DNA of 64,000 nt from an uncultured Clostridia bacterium (GCA_948472945.1 CAOKVX010000003.1:99149-163148); one strand, 5' to 3'; positions 50,663 to 59,803 are shown, counted from the first letter of the stretch. The notes: generated by a model from the letters alone, not told the origin. Made by a program: numbers and translations.

Positions 50663-51099
50663 GAGAGATTAGGGAGATGAACATATATGAGGAAATAATT
50701 GACATGCCGCATCACAGGTCGGCTACAAGAATTCCGATGCCTGTTTCCGAGAGGGCAGCTCAATTTTCAGCATTTGCGGCGCTTACAGGTCACGGCGAAG
50801 CTGTGAGTGAAGCTGGAAGAGTAACAAGAGACAGGATAGAGCTTGACGATAGCAGCAGGGAGTTATTGGATGAGAAATTGGGCGTACTTATTCAGTATAT
50901 TGCGGACAGGCCTGTAATATCAATAACATATTTTGTGCCGGACGCATATAAGGATGGGGGGGAATATAAGGAGATAACCGGTGCGGTTAGGAGAGTTGAC
51001 ATATATGAAAAAGTAATTATTATGGAAAATGAAGCAGCTATAGCTATGAAAGATATTATAAGCATTGACGGAGATATTTTTAACAAATTTAAAGTATAA
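50659..51099 (+). CDS. YolD-like protein
   Basis: A protein of 146 residues. MPHHRSATRIPMPVSERAAQFSAFAALTGHGEAV, then an SPO11-like pattern ISITYFVPDAYKDGGEYKEITGAVRRVD, fit the YolD family, which is regularly encoded beside Y-family polymerases in Firmicutes (yolD-uvrX). TTG 50659 lies 8 nt after GGAGG (50646-50650) and overlaps the polymerase stop (TTGA), so translation is probably coupled; an internal ATG at 50680 is an alternative. The molecular role is unknown. Confidence 0.82.
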   Translation: MREIREMNIYEEIIDMPHHRSATRIPMPVSERAAQFSAFAALTGHGEAVSEAGRVTRDRIELDDSSRELLDEKLGVLIQYIADRPVISITYFVPDAYKDGGEYKEITGAVRRVDIYEKVIIMENEAAIAMKDIISIDGDIFNKFKV

Positions 51100-51212
51100 G
51101 TATATTTGCAGTTAACAGGTTTAAAAAAGCTTAAAGCTTATTTACCGCATTTGGAATAACACTTTTAAATGTGCGAAGTTTGTATTTGGATTTTACAGGG
51201 GAGAAATTGAAA

Positions 51213-52634
51213 TTGTTCGGATTAAAAAATAATGGCGGCGGTAAGCTGCTGGCAGCTATAAAGAACGGTGAACGGCTCACGTTTGGCGAGCAGTTATATC
51301 TTACGGTGACGCTAAGCATTCCTGCGATATTTGCACAGGTATCATCAATAGTCATGCAGTATATAGACGCTTCAATGGTAGGAAGTCTTGGGGCCGACGC
51401 ATCCGGGGCTATAGGTCTTGTGTCTACGACAACGTGGCTGTTTGGGGGAACATGCGTCGCAGTTACGACGGGATTTTCAGTTCAGATAGCGCAGGCTATA
51501 GGCGCAGGCAAAGAAAGAGATGCGAGAGACATCATGAAACAGGGGCTTATAATAGCATTGTGTTATAGTATTATACTTCTGCTTATAGCGGTGTCTATAC
51601 ATAAAAGTTTGCCGGGGTGGCTTGGCGGGGCCAAAGAAATACGGGATATGGCGGGTAGATATTTTTTGATATATATGCTTGCGGTTCCGGCGTCCATGAT
51701 GAATGGAATCGCGGGCGGCATGCTTCAATGCAGCGGAAACATGCGCGTGCCAAGCATACTAAACATTATGATGTGCTTTCTGGATGTGGTGTTTAATTGG
51801 TTTTTTATATTTCCTGAAAGAAGCATCACTGTATTAGGCTTGGTATTTACCGTTCCAGGTATGGGTCTCGGAGTTGACGGCGCGGCGCTTGGGACGGCCC
51901 TTGCTCAGGCAATTACGGCAGTGTTTATGCTGTCTGTGCTGTTATTTGGAAAATCTGTTTTAAGACTGCGCTCCGGAGAAAGGATTCATTTTTTTAAACG
52001 GCACATAAAAAAGGCGTTAAAGATTGCAGTGCCTGTCGGTGTGGAACAGATTGTTATGTGTTCGGCGTATGTTATGTCGACAAAAATAGTATCTCCACTC
52101 GGAACAATTGCGATTGCAGCGCATTCATTTGCGATAACGGCGGAAAGCCTGTGTTATATGCCGGGTTATGGTATACAGGCCGCTGCAACTACACTGGTAG
52201 GCCAAAGTGTAGGCGCGGGCAGACGGTATCTTTCAAGGCACATGGCGTGGCTTACCGTAGGACTTGGAGTTGTGATGATGAGCATTGGCGCTGTAATAAT
52301 GTATTTTGCTGCTCCCGCAATGATTGGCGTACTTACGCCTGATCCGGAGATACGCGAGCTTGGCACAATGGTTTTGAGGATAGAGGTGTTTGCAGAGCCG
52401 TTTTACGCACTTTCTATTGTTGCGTCAGGGGCTTTGAGAGGGGCGGGAGATACGCTTATACCAAGCTGCGTGAATTTTGTGAGCATGTGGCTTGTAAGAA
52501 TTCCGCTGTCAGCGCTGCTTGCGCCGCATATGGGACTGAAAGGAGTGTGGCTTGCGATGTGTATTGAGCTGTGCGTCAGGGGAGCGCTGTATTTTATAAG
52601 GTTGAAAAGAGGAAAATGGCTGAAGACTGAATGA
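51213..52634 (+). CDS. MATE family efflux transporter
   Basis: About 473 residues with twelve membrane helices. FGEQLYLTVTLSIPAIFAQVSSIVMQYIDASMVGSLGADASGAIGL, GTCVAVTTGFSVQIAQAIGAG, PGMGLGVDGAALGTALAQ, and the second half-repeat with GYGIQAAATTLVGQSVGAG are MATE signatures. It exports drugs or metabolites with Na+ or H+. TTG 51213 lies 9 nt after GGGGAG (51198-51203); the frame is open from 51171, so an earlier start is possible. Confidence 0.9.
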   Translation: MFGLKNNGGGKLLAAIKNGERLTFGEQLYLTVTLSIPAIFAQVSSIVMQYIDASMVGSLGADASGAIGLVSTTTWLFGGTCVAVTTGFSVQIAQAIGAGKERDARDIMKQGLIIALCYSIILLLIAVSIHKSLPGWLGGAKEIRDMAGRYFLIYMLAVPASMMNGIAGGMLQCSGNMRVPSILNIMMCFLDVVFNWFFIFPERSITVLGLVFTVPGMGLGVDGAALGTALAQAITAVFMLSVLLFGKSVLRLRSGERIHFFKRHIKKALKIAVPVGVEQIVMCSAYVMSTKIVSPLGTIAIAAHSFAITAESLCYMPGYGIQAAATTLVGQSVGAGRRYLSRHMAWLTVGLGVVMMSIGAVIMYFAAPAMIGVLTPDPEIRELGTMVLRIEVFAEPFYALSIVASGALRGAGDTLIPSCVNFVSMWLVRIPLSALLAPHMGLKGVWLAMCIELCVRGALYFIRLKRGKWLKTE

Positions 52635-52714
52635 GACAGAGCCGGCAGACGTTCAGGTTGTTTATTAACGCGGGCAACATTCTTATAAAAAGATAAAAAG
52701 GAGATAAATTGAAC

Positions 52715-53212
52715 ATGGAAAATATACAAATATTTCAATATGCGGATGAAGACATATTACAGATGATTGAAATATGGAATGAGGTTGTCGAGGAGGGAAC
52801 AGCTTTCCCACAGGAGGAGTGTCTGACATTAGAGACAGGCGGGATATTTTTTGGTGAACAAAGTTTTTGCGGTGTTGCAAAGGGCGCTGACACAGGTAAG
52901 ATATATGGTATGTATATTCTTCATCCTAATAATGTCGGAAGGTGCGGACATATATGCAACGCAAGTTATGCCGTTGCGGGAGAGAGCAGAGGTATGCACA
53001 TCGGCGAGAAGCTTGTGCTTGACTGTATAGACAGGGCAAAAAAACTTGGGTTTGGAGTGCTTCAATTTAACGCTGTTGTTGCGACAAATACTCACGCGCG
53101 GCATCTGTACGAGCGAATTGGGTTCAAACAGCTTGGGACAATACCGGACGGATTCCGGATGAAAGATGGAAGTTATGAGGATATTTGTCCCTATTACATA
53201 TCTCTGGTGTAA
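52715..53212 (+). CDS. GNAT family N-acetyltransferase
   Basis: A protein of 165 residues. CNASYAVAGESRGMHIGEKLVLDCIDRAKKLGFGVLQFNAVVATNTHARHLYERIGFKQLGTIPDGF contains the acetyl-CoA loop (R-G-x-x-I-G) and the N-x-x-A-x-x-L-Y-E-x-x-GF motif. The substrate is unknown. ATG 52715 lies behind AAGGAGA. Confidence 0.9.
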   Translation: MENIQIFQYADEDILQMIEIWNEVVEEGTAFPQEECLTLETGGIFFGEQSFCGVAKGADTGKIYGMYILHPNNVGRCGHICNASYAVAGESRGMHIGEKLVLDCIDRAKKLGFGVLQFNAVVATNTHARHLYERIGFKQLGTIPDGFRMKDGSYEDICPYYISLV

Positions 53213-53372
53213 TTGGTTTTATATATTAGTTAAAAAAGTATTATTCTGTTTTTTCCTATATTACATATTCAAAAAAATTAAGGAATACATAAATCTATAC
53301 TGGCGGAGCGGTTATATATATGTTATCCTTTGAATAAGCATACAAATACTTGGTAGTAGTCAAAATATAATG

Positions 53373-53392
53373 TAGCTCAACGGCGCCAATTT
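53373..53392. repeat. 60-bp palindromic repeat family, left arm only
   Basis: TAGCTCAACGGCGCCAATTT is identical to the consensus left arm plus three centre bases; then the match stops. It lies in the 260-nt gap before the amidase gene. Confidence 0.7.
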
Positions 53393-53472
53393 AATGTTCT
53401 ATTAATATTACTTGGCTGTGGAGTTTAGTATTTGTATTTGTTAATTATTTTATATTGAAAGGATTTATTAAA

Positions 53473-54399
53473 ATGAAAAGTTTGATTAGATTAAACGCAG
53501 TGTTATTTATTCTTATATCAGTAACTGCATTTACAGCACATGTTAAGGCCGCAAAAATAACCAAAAGCGCAGAAAACATCCGCGCCGGAAAAAAAATAAA
53601 GTTTGACGCCGAGCCTGGCATTGCGGGCGGCAGTGTTACATGGACGGTAGACAAGACAAAGTATGCGTCGATTAACAGTAAGGGAAAGCTTACCGCAAAG
53701 CGTGCCGGAAAGGTGAAAGTGACAGCTTCCGACAGCCTTGGCTCCGACGCGGTTACTGTTAATATAACGCCGAAAAAGATTATTGCAATAGATGCTGGAC
53801 ATCAAAAGAAAGGTGATGGCAGCACCGAGCCGATAGGTCCCGGAGCGTCCACGAAGAAACCAAAGGTGGCAGGCGGAACGTCGGGCGTATATACGAAAGT
53901 TCCGGAGTATAAGGTGACTTTGGCCGTTGCCAAAAAGCTGAAAAAGCAGCTTGTCTCGCGCGGATACAAGGTCGTCATGATAAGAACAAAGGACGATGTA
54001 AATATAAGCAATAAGGAAAGGGCGCAGAAAGCTAATAAAACATCCGACATATGTATAAGGCTTCACGCGGACGGCAGCAGCGATTCCTCGGTCAGCGGGG
54101 CAAGCGCGCTGTATCCGTCTTCCTCCAACAGATATGTTGGAAAGTTAAGCAAATCAAGCAAAGCTCTCTCGGAAAGTGTTCTCTCAGCTATGTGTTCAAA
54201 GTCGGGAGCCAGAAACAGAGGCTTGTCACAGAGGGATGATTTGACCGGAACAAATTGGAGCGCCATACCTGTTACGCTCATAGAGATGGGTTTTATGACT
54301 AACAAATCCGAGGATATAAGATTGCAGGATGAAAATTATCAGAAAAAATTAGCAATGGGAATGGCAGAAGGAGTAGATAAATATTTTGGATTTAAATAA
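53473..54399 (+). CDS. Secreted N-acetylmuramoyl-L-alanine amidase with BIG2 domain
   Basis: A protein of 308 residues: signal peptide 1-26 (LFILISVTAFTAHVKA), a BIG2 domain at about 27-100 (GGSVTWTVDKTKYASINSKGKLTAKRAGKVKVTA), and an Amidase_3 domain at about 103-308. Zinc ligands and catalysis: IAIDAGHQ, a Glu in KVPEYKVTLAVAKKL, ICIRLHADGS and LIEMGFMTNKSEDIRL. It cuts peptides from peptidoglycan glycan chains. The start lies behind AAAGGA. It overlaps the next gene by 14 nt. Confidence 0.92.
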   Translation: MKSLIRLNAVLFILISVTAFTAHVKAAKITKSAENIRAGKKIKFDAEPGIAGGSVTWTVDKTKYASINSKGKLTAKRAGKVKVTASDSLGSDAVTVNITPKKIIAIDAGHQKKGDGSTEPIGPGASTKKPKVAGGTSGVYTKVPEYKVTLAVAKKLKKQLVSRGYKVVMIRTKDDVNISNKERAQKANKTSDICIRLHADGSSDSSVSGASALYPSSSNRYVGKLSKSSKALSESVLSAMCSKSGARNRGLSQRDDLTGTNWSAIPVTLIEMGFMTNKSEDIRLQDENYQKKLAMGMAEGVDKYFGFK

Positions 54400-55228
54400 A
54401 TTGGACAGAGTAGGACGAACAACATTTAACACAGCGGACAACGGCGTTGTATATCTCACATTTGACCTTCTGGAAAAGGCCGGTGTGAGACATGGTTTTT
54501 CGACAAGAAAAGGCGGCGTCAGCAAAGGTATATATGAGAGCATGAACCTGAGTTTTCACAGGGGGGACGAGTTTGGAAATGTGCTCGAAAATCACAGGCT
54601 GTTTGCGGACGCTGTCGGGTATGATTACAGGGACACCGTATTTTCCGACCAGATTCACTTAACTAATATTGCCAGAGTTACGGAGGAAGACAAAGGGCAT
54701 GGCATGAGAGGTGAGAAAGGAATACCGGAAATGGACGGACTTGTAACCGATATACCGGGGATTCCGCTTATGACATTTTATGCAGACTGTGTTCCGCTGT
54801 TATTTTACGACCCGGCGCGAGGTGTAGCAGGCGCCGCACATGCGGGATGGCGTGGGACGGCGGCCGGCATGGGAAAATGTATGGTTGATTATCTTCATAA
54901 TAATATGGGATGTAACAGAGACGATATTCTCGCTGTAATCGGTCCGTCAATATGCATGGAATGCTATGAGGTGAGCGCTGATGTTGCGGAACAGTTTTTT
55001 GCGGCGTTTCCGGAAGAGGAGCATGGCAATATACTGCTGAAAAAGGAAAACGGGGCGTACCTGCTAGACCTCTGGGAAGCTAACAGGCTTATACTTGAGC
55101 GGTCAGGCTTAAAGAGCGGACATATACAGTCTCCAGATATTTGTACTTTCCACAATCCGGAGCTCATGATATCTCACAGGCATACCGGAGGCATGAGGGG
55201 AAATATGGCGGCCGTTATAATGTTGTAA
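54386..55228 (+). CDS. pgeF: Laccase-domain protein (YfiH/PgeF family)
   Basis: A protein of 280 residues. GVRHGFSTRKGGVSKGIYESMNLSFHRGDE, SDQIHLTN, FYADCVPLLFYDP, GAAHAGWRGTAAGM and GPSICMECYEVSADV give the His/Cys zinc site of the family, which includes purine nucleoside phosphorylase/adenosine deaminase activity and the E. coli peptidoglycan editing factor. The coupling to a cell-wall amidase gene fits the latter role, but that is inference. TTG 54386 follows GAAGGAG within the amidase end; a later TTG at 54401 is possible. Confidence 0.88.
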   Translation: MDLNKLDRVGRTTFNTADNGVVYLTFDLLEKAGVRHGFSTRKGGVSKGIYESMNLSFHRGDEFGNVLENHRLFADAVGYDYRDTVFSDQIHLTNIARVTEEDKGHGMRGEKGIPEMDGLVTDIPGIPLMTFYADCVPLLFYDPARGVAGAAHAGWRGTAAGMGKCMVDYLHNNMGCNRDDILAVIGPSICMECYEVSADVAEQFFAAFPEEEHGNILLKKENGAYLLDLWEANRLILERSGLKSGHIQSPDICTFHNPELMISHRHTGGMRGNMAAVIML

Positions 55229-55260
55229 AAAATCTGCCTAAAATTCTTTAAAGTTAATAC

Positions 55261-55289
55261 TTGAAATGTAATTTAGTCTGTGATACAAT
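55261..55289 (+). promoter_or_regulatory. Promoter of tRNA-Thr
   Basis: TTGAAA (55261-55266), a 17-nt spacer and TACAAT (55284-55289), 25 nt before the tRNA 5' end. Confidence 0.7.
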
Positions 55290-55314
55290 GGCTTAGAAAG
55301 TTTGATAGAAATAT

Positions 55315-55387
55315 GCCGTTATAGCACAGTCGGTAGTGCGACGCACTCGTAATGCGTAGGTCACCGGTTCGATTCCGGTTAACGGCT
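55315..55387 (+). tRNA. tRNA-Thr, anticodon CGT
   Basis: The acceptor stem GCCGTTA/TAACGGC, D stem GCAC/GTGC, anticodon stem ACGCA/TGCGT with loop CTCGTAA (anticodon CGT at 55348-55350) and T arm ACCGG-TTCGATT-CCGGT are all intact. CCA is not encoded. It reads ACG codons. It stands alone, followed by a structured region. Confidence 0.97.
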
Positions 55388-55460
55388 TGGTCGCAGATTC
55401 TGCATGAGCGGAGTTTGCGACTTTGTTGTAATTAAGGATAAATATGCTTAAACATTTAAA

Positions 55461-55604
55461 CGGTCCTAATCGTCCGTGGGACGGTTGTGCAGCACGGACC
55501 GAAACGGAGTGTAGACAATACCACGCCACTTGGGGCGAACTTGCTAAAAGAAGCTAATGCATGCCCTGTAGCTTGCTGCGGTGCGGTTGACTTGGAAGTG
55601 CTGC
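55461..55604 (+). ncRNA. Candidate structured RNA downstream of tRNA-Thr
   Basis: It is GC-rich and hairpin-dense between AT-rich flanks. GCAGCAC (55489-55495) pairs with GTGCTGC (55598-55604) as a closing stem. Inside are CGCC-ACTTGG-GGCG (about 55524-55537) and AAGCTA/TAGCTT (55551-55556, 55569-55574). In front, GTCCGTG/CACGGAC (55472-55478, 55493-55499) competes with CGGTCC/GGACCG and CGTCC-GTG-GGACG. It matches no RNA class that I can name, and it carries no protein-like frame. It could be an independent small RNA, part of the tRNA transcript, or the leader of the gene at 55661. Confidence 0.45.
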
Positions 55605-55660
55605 GAAATATATTATATATTGTCATTGGATAAAATATTGTGTAAAACGAGGAGGAATAT

Positions 55661-57448
55661 ATGAGAAAATTACTGTGTTATACGAGGGAACCGATTGACG
55701 AATTTTACTATGATGCGAGACTTGCATACAGCATGCATATTGCATTGGATTTTGACGGAGAGTTTAAAGCCCTTAACCACAATTCGGGAGTTCTCTTTCC
55801 TTTGGCGACAGAGAATGAAAACGGCTCTCTTAACCCAAAGTGTTTAAAGCATCCGTATATATTTAACGTAAAAGACGGGGGCTTCGGAGTAATAGCCGTG
55901 AGGACTGACGGAGAGGGGAATAACGACGAGGAGAGCAAAGGAAGTGTAATTTTATTTGTAAGCAGCGATTTGCTCGAATACAGGGAGCTCGGACTGGTTG
56001 AATTATCCGGAGATTACATTGAGCGCGCAGCGTGTGAATATAATAAGGAAAATGATACATATACAATAAAGTTTACTGCTGACGGCACCATTTGGAGAGG
56101 CGTGTCAGTTAAGGATATAATGGGTAACTATGACTTGTCAGGAGATTTAGGAGAGGTTGCCGCGCCGTCAATTGATTTTCCGGAAGCTGATATAGAGGGG
56201 GCGCATCCGGAGTGCGTAATAGATATACCTGATAATGCTGCGGAGCGGCTTGTGCTTAAGCTTACCGTTCCAAAACATATCTCGACGGAATTTCCGCAGG
56301 AGGTCAATGCCTGTTCAAAAGAAGAATTGCTTGATATAAAAGCAAAGGCGCTGTACAGTGACGGTACAACGGCTGAAAAACGAATAGATTGGGAGCTTTC
56401 TTCGGTTGACTGGAATAAAGGCGGGGAATATGAGCTAGAGGGAACGATACATCAGGACCATTTTGAATTTCCGGTAGCATTAAACAGGGCGGACCCTTGT
56501 ATTGCAAAATGGAACGGCAAATATTATTTTATTGCTACGAATGATGCTGACGGAAATCATACTCTTTACGTTCGTGAGGCGGATTCGATACCTGAGCTTG
56601 TCGACGCTGAGGAGAGGCTTATTCTTGACTCTGAGACATACCCGTTTGCAAAGGGACTTTTGTGGGCTCCTGAGTTCCATGTCGTTGACGGGAAGCTTTA
56701 CATATTCCTTGCGCTTACGTCGGGCGAATTTTTCTGGGAGGAGTCCCATGTCATGGAGCTTTGCGACGGAGGGAATCCTTCACACAGGGAGGATTGGTCG
56801 GAACCTAGGCGCGTTGTGAGACAGGACGGAACAAATATATGTGAAGAAGGCAGGGTCATTACGCTTGATATGACATGCTTTGAGTGGCAGGGAGACTATT
56901 ATGCGGTTTGGTCCCAGAGGGAATTTGTGCCAGTTGACTTGGGCGCATGGCTGTATATAGCAAAGATTAACCGCAAAGAGCCGTGGAAACTAGCGTCTGA
57001 GCCGGTTGTACTGTCAAAACCTGATTACGGGTGGGCGAACAATCATACGTTTGTAGATGAAGGTCCGTTTTCAATTATACAGGACGATAGGCTGATACTC
57101 ACGTTCTCAAGCGCAGCGGTAGATACGTCTTACGTGGTTGGAATACTTACAATAGAAAAAGGAAAGAATATTCTTGTCAGGGCGAACTGGAAAAAAGGAA
57201 ACTACCCTATTCTCACGTCAAGGAGCGTTGAGGGTGAGTTTGGAACAGGGCATAACGCTTATGTAATTGACGATAACGGAGATATGTGGAATACATATCA
57301 CGCAAGACCTGGAATAAAGGGAGTGAGAAGCAGCGGAATAAGGCGGGTACACTTTGACGTAGACGGTCTTCCAAGACTTGACCTTGTTGAAGAGAATGAC
57401 GTGTGCCCTGATTTAAGGATAGTAAAAACAAGGCTTATTACCGGCTGA
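55661..57448 (+). CDS. GH43-like glycoside hydrolase with N-terminal accessory region
   Basis: A protein of 595 residues without signal peptide. The N-terminal half (about 1-270) is beta-rich, with an incomplete propeller-like start (REPIDEFYYDARLAYSMHIAL) and an Ig-like segment. The catalytic GH43-type propeller runs from about 270: RADPCIAKWNGKYYFIATND (base Asp), LLWAPEFHVVDGKLYIFLAL, DMTCFEWQGDYYAVWSQ, DEGPFSI and GHNAYVIDDNGDMWNTYHAR. It probably acts on arabinan- or xylan-type oligosaccharides. The start has GAGGAGG. It lies 16 nt before a membrane protein gene. Confidence 0.85.
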   Translation: MRKLLCYTREPIDEFYYDARLAYSMHIALDFDGEFKALNHNSGVLFPLATENENGSLNPKCLKHPYIFNVKDGGFGVIAVRTDGEGNNDEESKGSVILFVSSDLLEYRELGLVELSGDYIERAACEYNKENDTYTIKFTADGTIWRGVSVKDIMGNYDLSGDLGEVAAPSIDFPEADIEGAHPECVIDIPDNAAERLVLKLTVPKHISTEFPQEVNACSKEELLDIKAKALYSDGTTAEKRIDWELSSVDWNKGGEYELEGTIHQDHFEFPVALNRADPCIAKWNGKYYFIATNDADGNHTLYVREADSIPELVDAEERLILDSETYPFAKGLLWAPEFHVVDGKLYIFLALTSGEFFWEESHVMELCDGGNPSHREDWSEPRRVVRQDGTNICEEGRVITLDMTCFEWQGDYYAVWSQREFVPVDLGAWLYIAKINRKEPWKLASEPVVLSKPDYGWANNHTFVDEGPFSIIQDDRLILTFSSAAVDTSYVVGILTIEKGKNILVRANWKKGNYPILTSRSVEGEFGTGHNAYVIDDNGDMWNTYHARPGIKGVRSSGIRRVHFDVDGLPRLDLVEENDVCPDLRIVKTRLITG

Positions 57449-57464
57449 TGATAAGGATACAAAT

Positions 57465-58085
57465 ATGAAATTTGGATTTAAGGAAAAGAAGAGAATATTA
57501 CTTGCATTTATTGCAGTGCTTGGAATGGGAATTTCCGTGTCGTTTCTGCTCTTTGTAAATATGGGCAGCGACCCGTATACATGTCTCAATACAGGAATTT
57601 CCTCGACGCTTGGACTGACTTTCGGTACGTGGCAGGCAATTTTTAATGTTGTGCTTTTGGGAGTAGTATATCTTTCAGACAAATCCCAGATTGGCTGGGG
57701 AACTGTATTCAATATGTTTTTGGTCGGATATACGGCGGATTTTGTTACATGGGTAACCGGTTTTGTTTTAAAGCCTGAGATATTCAGTGTCACATACATC
57801 CGTATAGCCGTTATGATTGCGGCGCTTATCGTGTTTGTTATATCCGCTGCGCTGTACATGGCTGCTGATATGGGCGTGTCGCCGTACGATGCCGTAGGTT
57901 TCATTATTGCAAATAAGCTTAATAAAATACCGTTCCGAGTGTCAAGAATCTGTATGGACGCCGCTGTGTCGGCCGTAGGATATCTGTTTGGAAGTACAAT
58001 CGGTTTTGTGACGGTACTTATAGTTTTGACGCTTGGGCCTGCAATACAGTTTATGAAACAGAAAATAGACGTTATATTTTCTTAG
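57465..58085 (+). CDS. YczE/YyaS-like membrane protein
   Basis: A protein of 206 residues with five or six helices. SVSFLLFVNMGSDPYTCLNTGISSTLGLTFGTWQAIFNVVLL and ALYMAADMGVSPYDAVGFIIANKLNKIPFRVSRICMDA are the repeated G-x-(D/S)P-(Y/F)-(T/D) signatures of the YczE/YitT-like group. The function is unknown; it follows the GH43-like gene closely and may share its mRNA. Confidence 0.8.
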   Translation: MKFGFKEKKRILLAFIAVLGMGISVSFLLFVNMGSDPYTCLNTGISSTLGLTFGTWQAIFNVVLLGVVYLSDKSQIGWGTVFNMFLVGYTADFVTWVTGFVLKPEIFSVTYIRIAVMIAALIVFVISAALYMAADMGVSPYDAVGFIIANKLNKIPFRVSRICMDAAVSAVGYLFGSTIGFVTVLIVLTLGPAIQFMKQKIDVIFS

Positions 58086-58159
58086 TGATGCAGTACATTA
58101 TTGCTGCGTTATAGTGTAGATGTACAGATGGCAATATATTTAAAACTATATGATTTATA

Positions 58160-58236
58160 ATTACAAGCGTTGTCAGCGTCAAATGTAGAGGCGTACGTCG
58201 CTTATGCACAATTCATCGCTTGAAAACGCTTGTAAT
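58160..58236. repeat. 77-bp inverted repeat between convergent genes
   Basis: ATTACAAGCGTT (58160-58171) and AACGCTTGTAAT (58225-58236) are perfect 12-bp arms around a 53-nt centre with weaker internal pairing. It ends 8 nt before the stop codon of the ABC-F gene, so it may end transcription from both sides. Confidence 0.55.
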
Positions 58237-58243
58237 CTAAAGT

Positions 58244-59803
58244 TTAATATACTATCTTTGTAGTCCATTTTGAGCAGTCCCATACTTCGGTGACAATACC
58301 ATCGTAAAATTCCGGTTCATGGCATACCATTAATATACTGCCCTTGTAATCTTTTAGAGCGCGCTTTAACTCGTCCTTTGCGTCTGTGTCAAGATGGTTT
58401 GTGGGCTCGTCAAGTACGAGCACGTTTGTTTCCGTGTTGATAATTTTACATAAACGTACCTTTGCCTGCTCGCCGCCGCTTAAAACCTTAACTTTGCTTT
58501 CTATGTGCTTTGTCGTGAGTCCGCATTTGGCGAGCGCCGAGCGCACCTCGTACTGTGTAAATGACGGGAATTCGTTCCAAATAGCTTCAATGCATGATAT
58601 ATTTGTATCACCCGACATTTCCTGCTCAAAGTATCCTATATTCAGATAATCGCCGAGGGTTACGCTGCCTGAAAGCGGTTTTATAATTCCAAGTATGCTT
58701 TTTAAAAGGGTTGTTTTTCCGATTCCATTTGCTCCTGTCAGGGCTATTTTACTTCCCCTTTCCATATTTAACGTGAGTGGGGACGACAGTGGTTCGTCGT
58801 AACCGATTACAATCTCGTCTGTCTCAAAAATATATTTGCCTGGGGTACGCGCCTCCTTAAAGTTAAATTCAGGTTTAACTTTATTTGGCTTTAACTCTAT
58901 CTTTTCCATCTTATCAAGTTTTTTTTGGCGGGACATGGCCATATTTCGGGTTGCGACACGGGCTTTGTTTCTGGCGACAAAATCTTTTAACTCTGATATT
59001 TCTTTCTGTTGTTTGTTATATGCTGCCTCAAGCTGTGCCTGTTTCATCTTGTAAACTTCAATAAATTTGTCATAGTCGCCCACATATCTGTTAAGCTCGC
59101 GGTTGTCCATATGGTATATGAGGTTTATTACGCTGTTTAGGAATGGAATATCGTGCGATATTAGTATGAAGGCATTTTCATAATCGTTGAGATACCTTTT
59201 CAGCCACTCAATATGTTCTGCGTCGAGATAATTTGTCGGCTCGTCGAGAAGAAGAATGTCAGGTTTTTCAAGTAAAAGTTTTCCGAGAAGTACCTTTGTT
59301 CTCTGGCCGCCGCTTAGGTCGGTCACATCCTTGTCAAGGCCTATGTCGTTTAGTCCAAGAGCTTTTCCAACTTCCTCAACCTTTGAGTCAACCATATAGA
59401 AGTCGTGCATCGTGAGAAGCTCCTGAATTGTTCCAAGCTCCTCCAAATATTTCTCCATTTCTTCCTCTGAGGCTTCGCCCATTTTGTAGCATATGTCGTT
59501 CATTTTCTCCTCCATTTCCAGAAGAAAATCAAATGCGGATTTAAGAACATCCCTGATTGTCATGCCCTTATTAAGGGACGTGTGCTGGTCAAGATAGCCG
59601 ACGCGCACATTTTTGGACCATTCAATCCTGCCCTCGTCAGGCATAAGCTTTCCCGTAATTATATTCATAAAAGTTGACTTACCCTCTCCGTTGGCCCCAA
59701 CAAGCCCTATATGCTCCCCTTTGAGCAGACGGAAAGAAACATCCTCAAAAATTGCCCTGTCGCCAAAACCATGCGTTAGATGTTCAACATTAAGTATACT
59801 CAT
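58244..59803 (-). CDS. ABC-F family ATPase
   Basis: A soluble protein of 519 residues with two ABC domains and no membrane segment. Domain 1: GLVGANGEGKST, signature LSGGQRTKVLLGKLLL, Walker B ILLLDEPTNYLD. A linker of about 80 residues (KQAQLEAAYNKQQKEISELKDFVARNKARVATRNMAMSRQKKLDKM) contacts the ribosome in this family. Domain 2: ALTGANGIGKTT, VLSGGEQAKVRLCKI, VLVLDEPTNHLD. It resembles the YkpA/EttA-like translation factors rather than the short-linker resistance types. ATG 59803 follows TAAGGAG; the frame extends further upstream without a site. Confidence 0.92.
   Translation of the reverse strand: MSILNVEHLTHGFGDRAIFEDVSFRLLKGEHIGLVGANGEGKSTFMNIITGKLMPDEGRIEWSKNVRVGYLDQHTSLNKGMTIRDVLKSAFDFLLEMEEKMNDICYKMGEASEEEMEKYLEELGTIQELLTMHDFYMVDSKVEEVGKALGLNDIGLDKDVTDLSGGQRTKVLLGKLLLEKPDILLLDEPTNYLDAEHIEWLKRYLNDYENAFILISHDIPFLNSVINLIYHMDNRELNRYVGDYDKFIEVYKMKQAQLEAAYNKQQKEISELKDFVARNKARVATRNMAMSRQKKLDKMEKIELKPNKVKPEFNFKEARTPGKYIFETDEIVIGYDEPLSSPLTLNMERGSKIALTGANGIGKTTLLKSILGIIKPLSGSVTLGDYLNIGYFEQEMSGDTNISCIEAIWNEFPSFTQYEVRSALAKCGLTTKHIESKVKVLSGGEQAKVRLCKIINTETNVLVLDEPTNHLDTDAKDELKRALKDYKGSILMVCHEPEFYDGIVTEVWDCSKWTTKIVY

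Noticed and set aside
55293..55529. Minus-strand ORF of 78 codons across the tRNA-Thr
   Set aside because: It is the antisense of the tRNA and the structured region; it has no ribosome site and is a well-known type of false gene.
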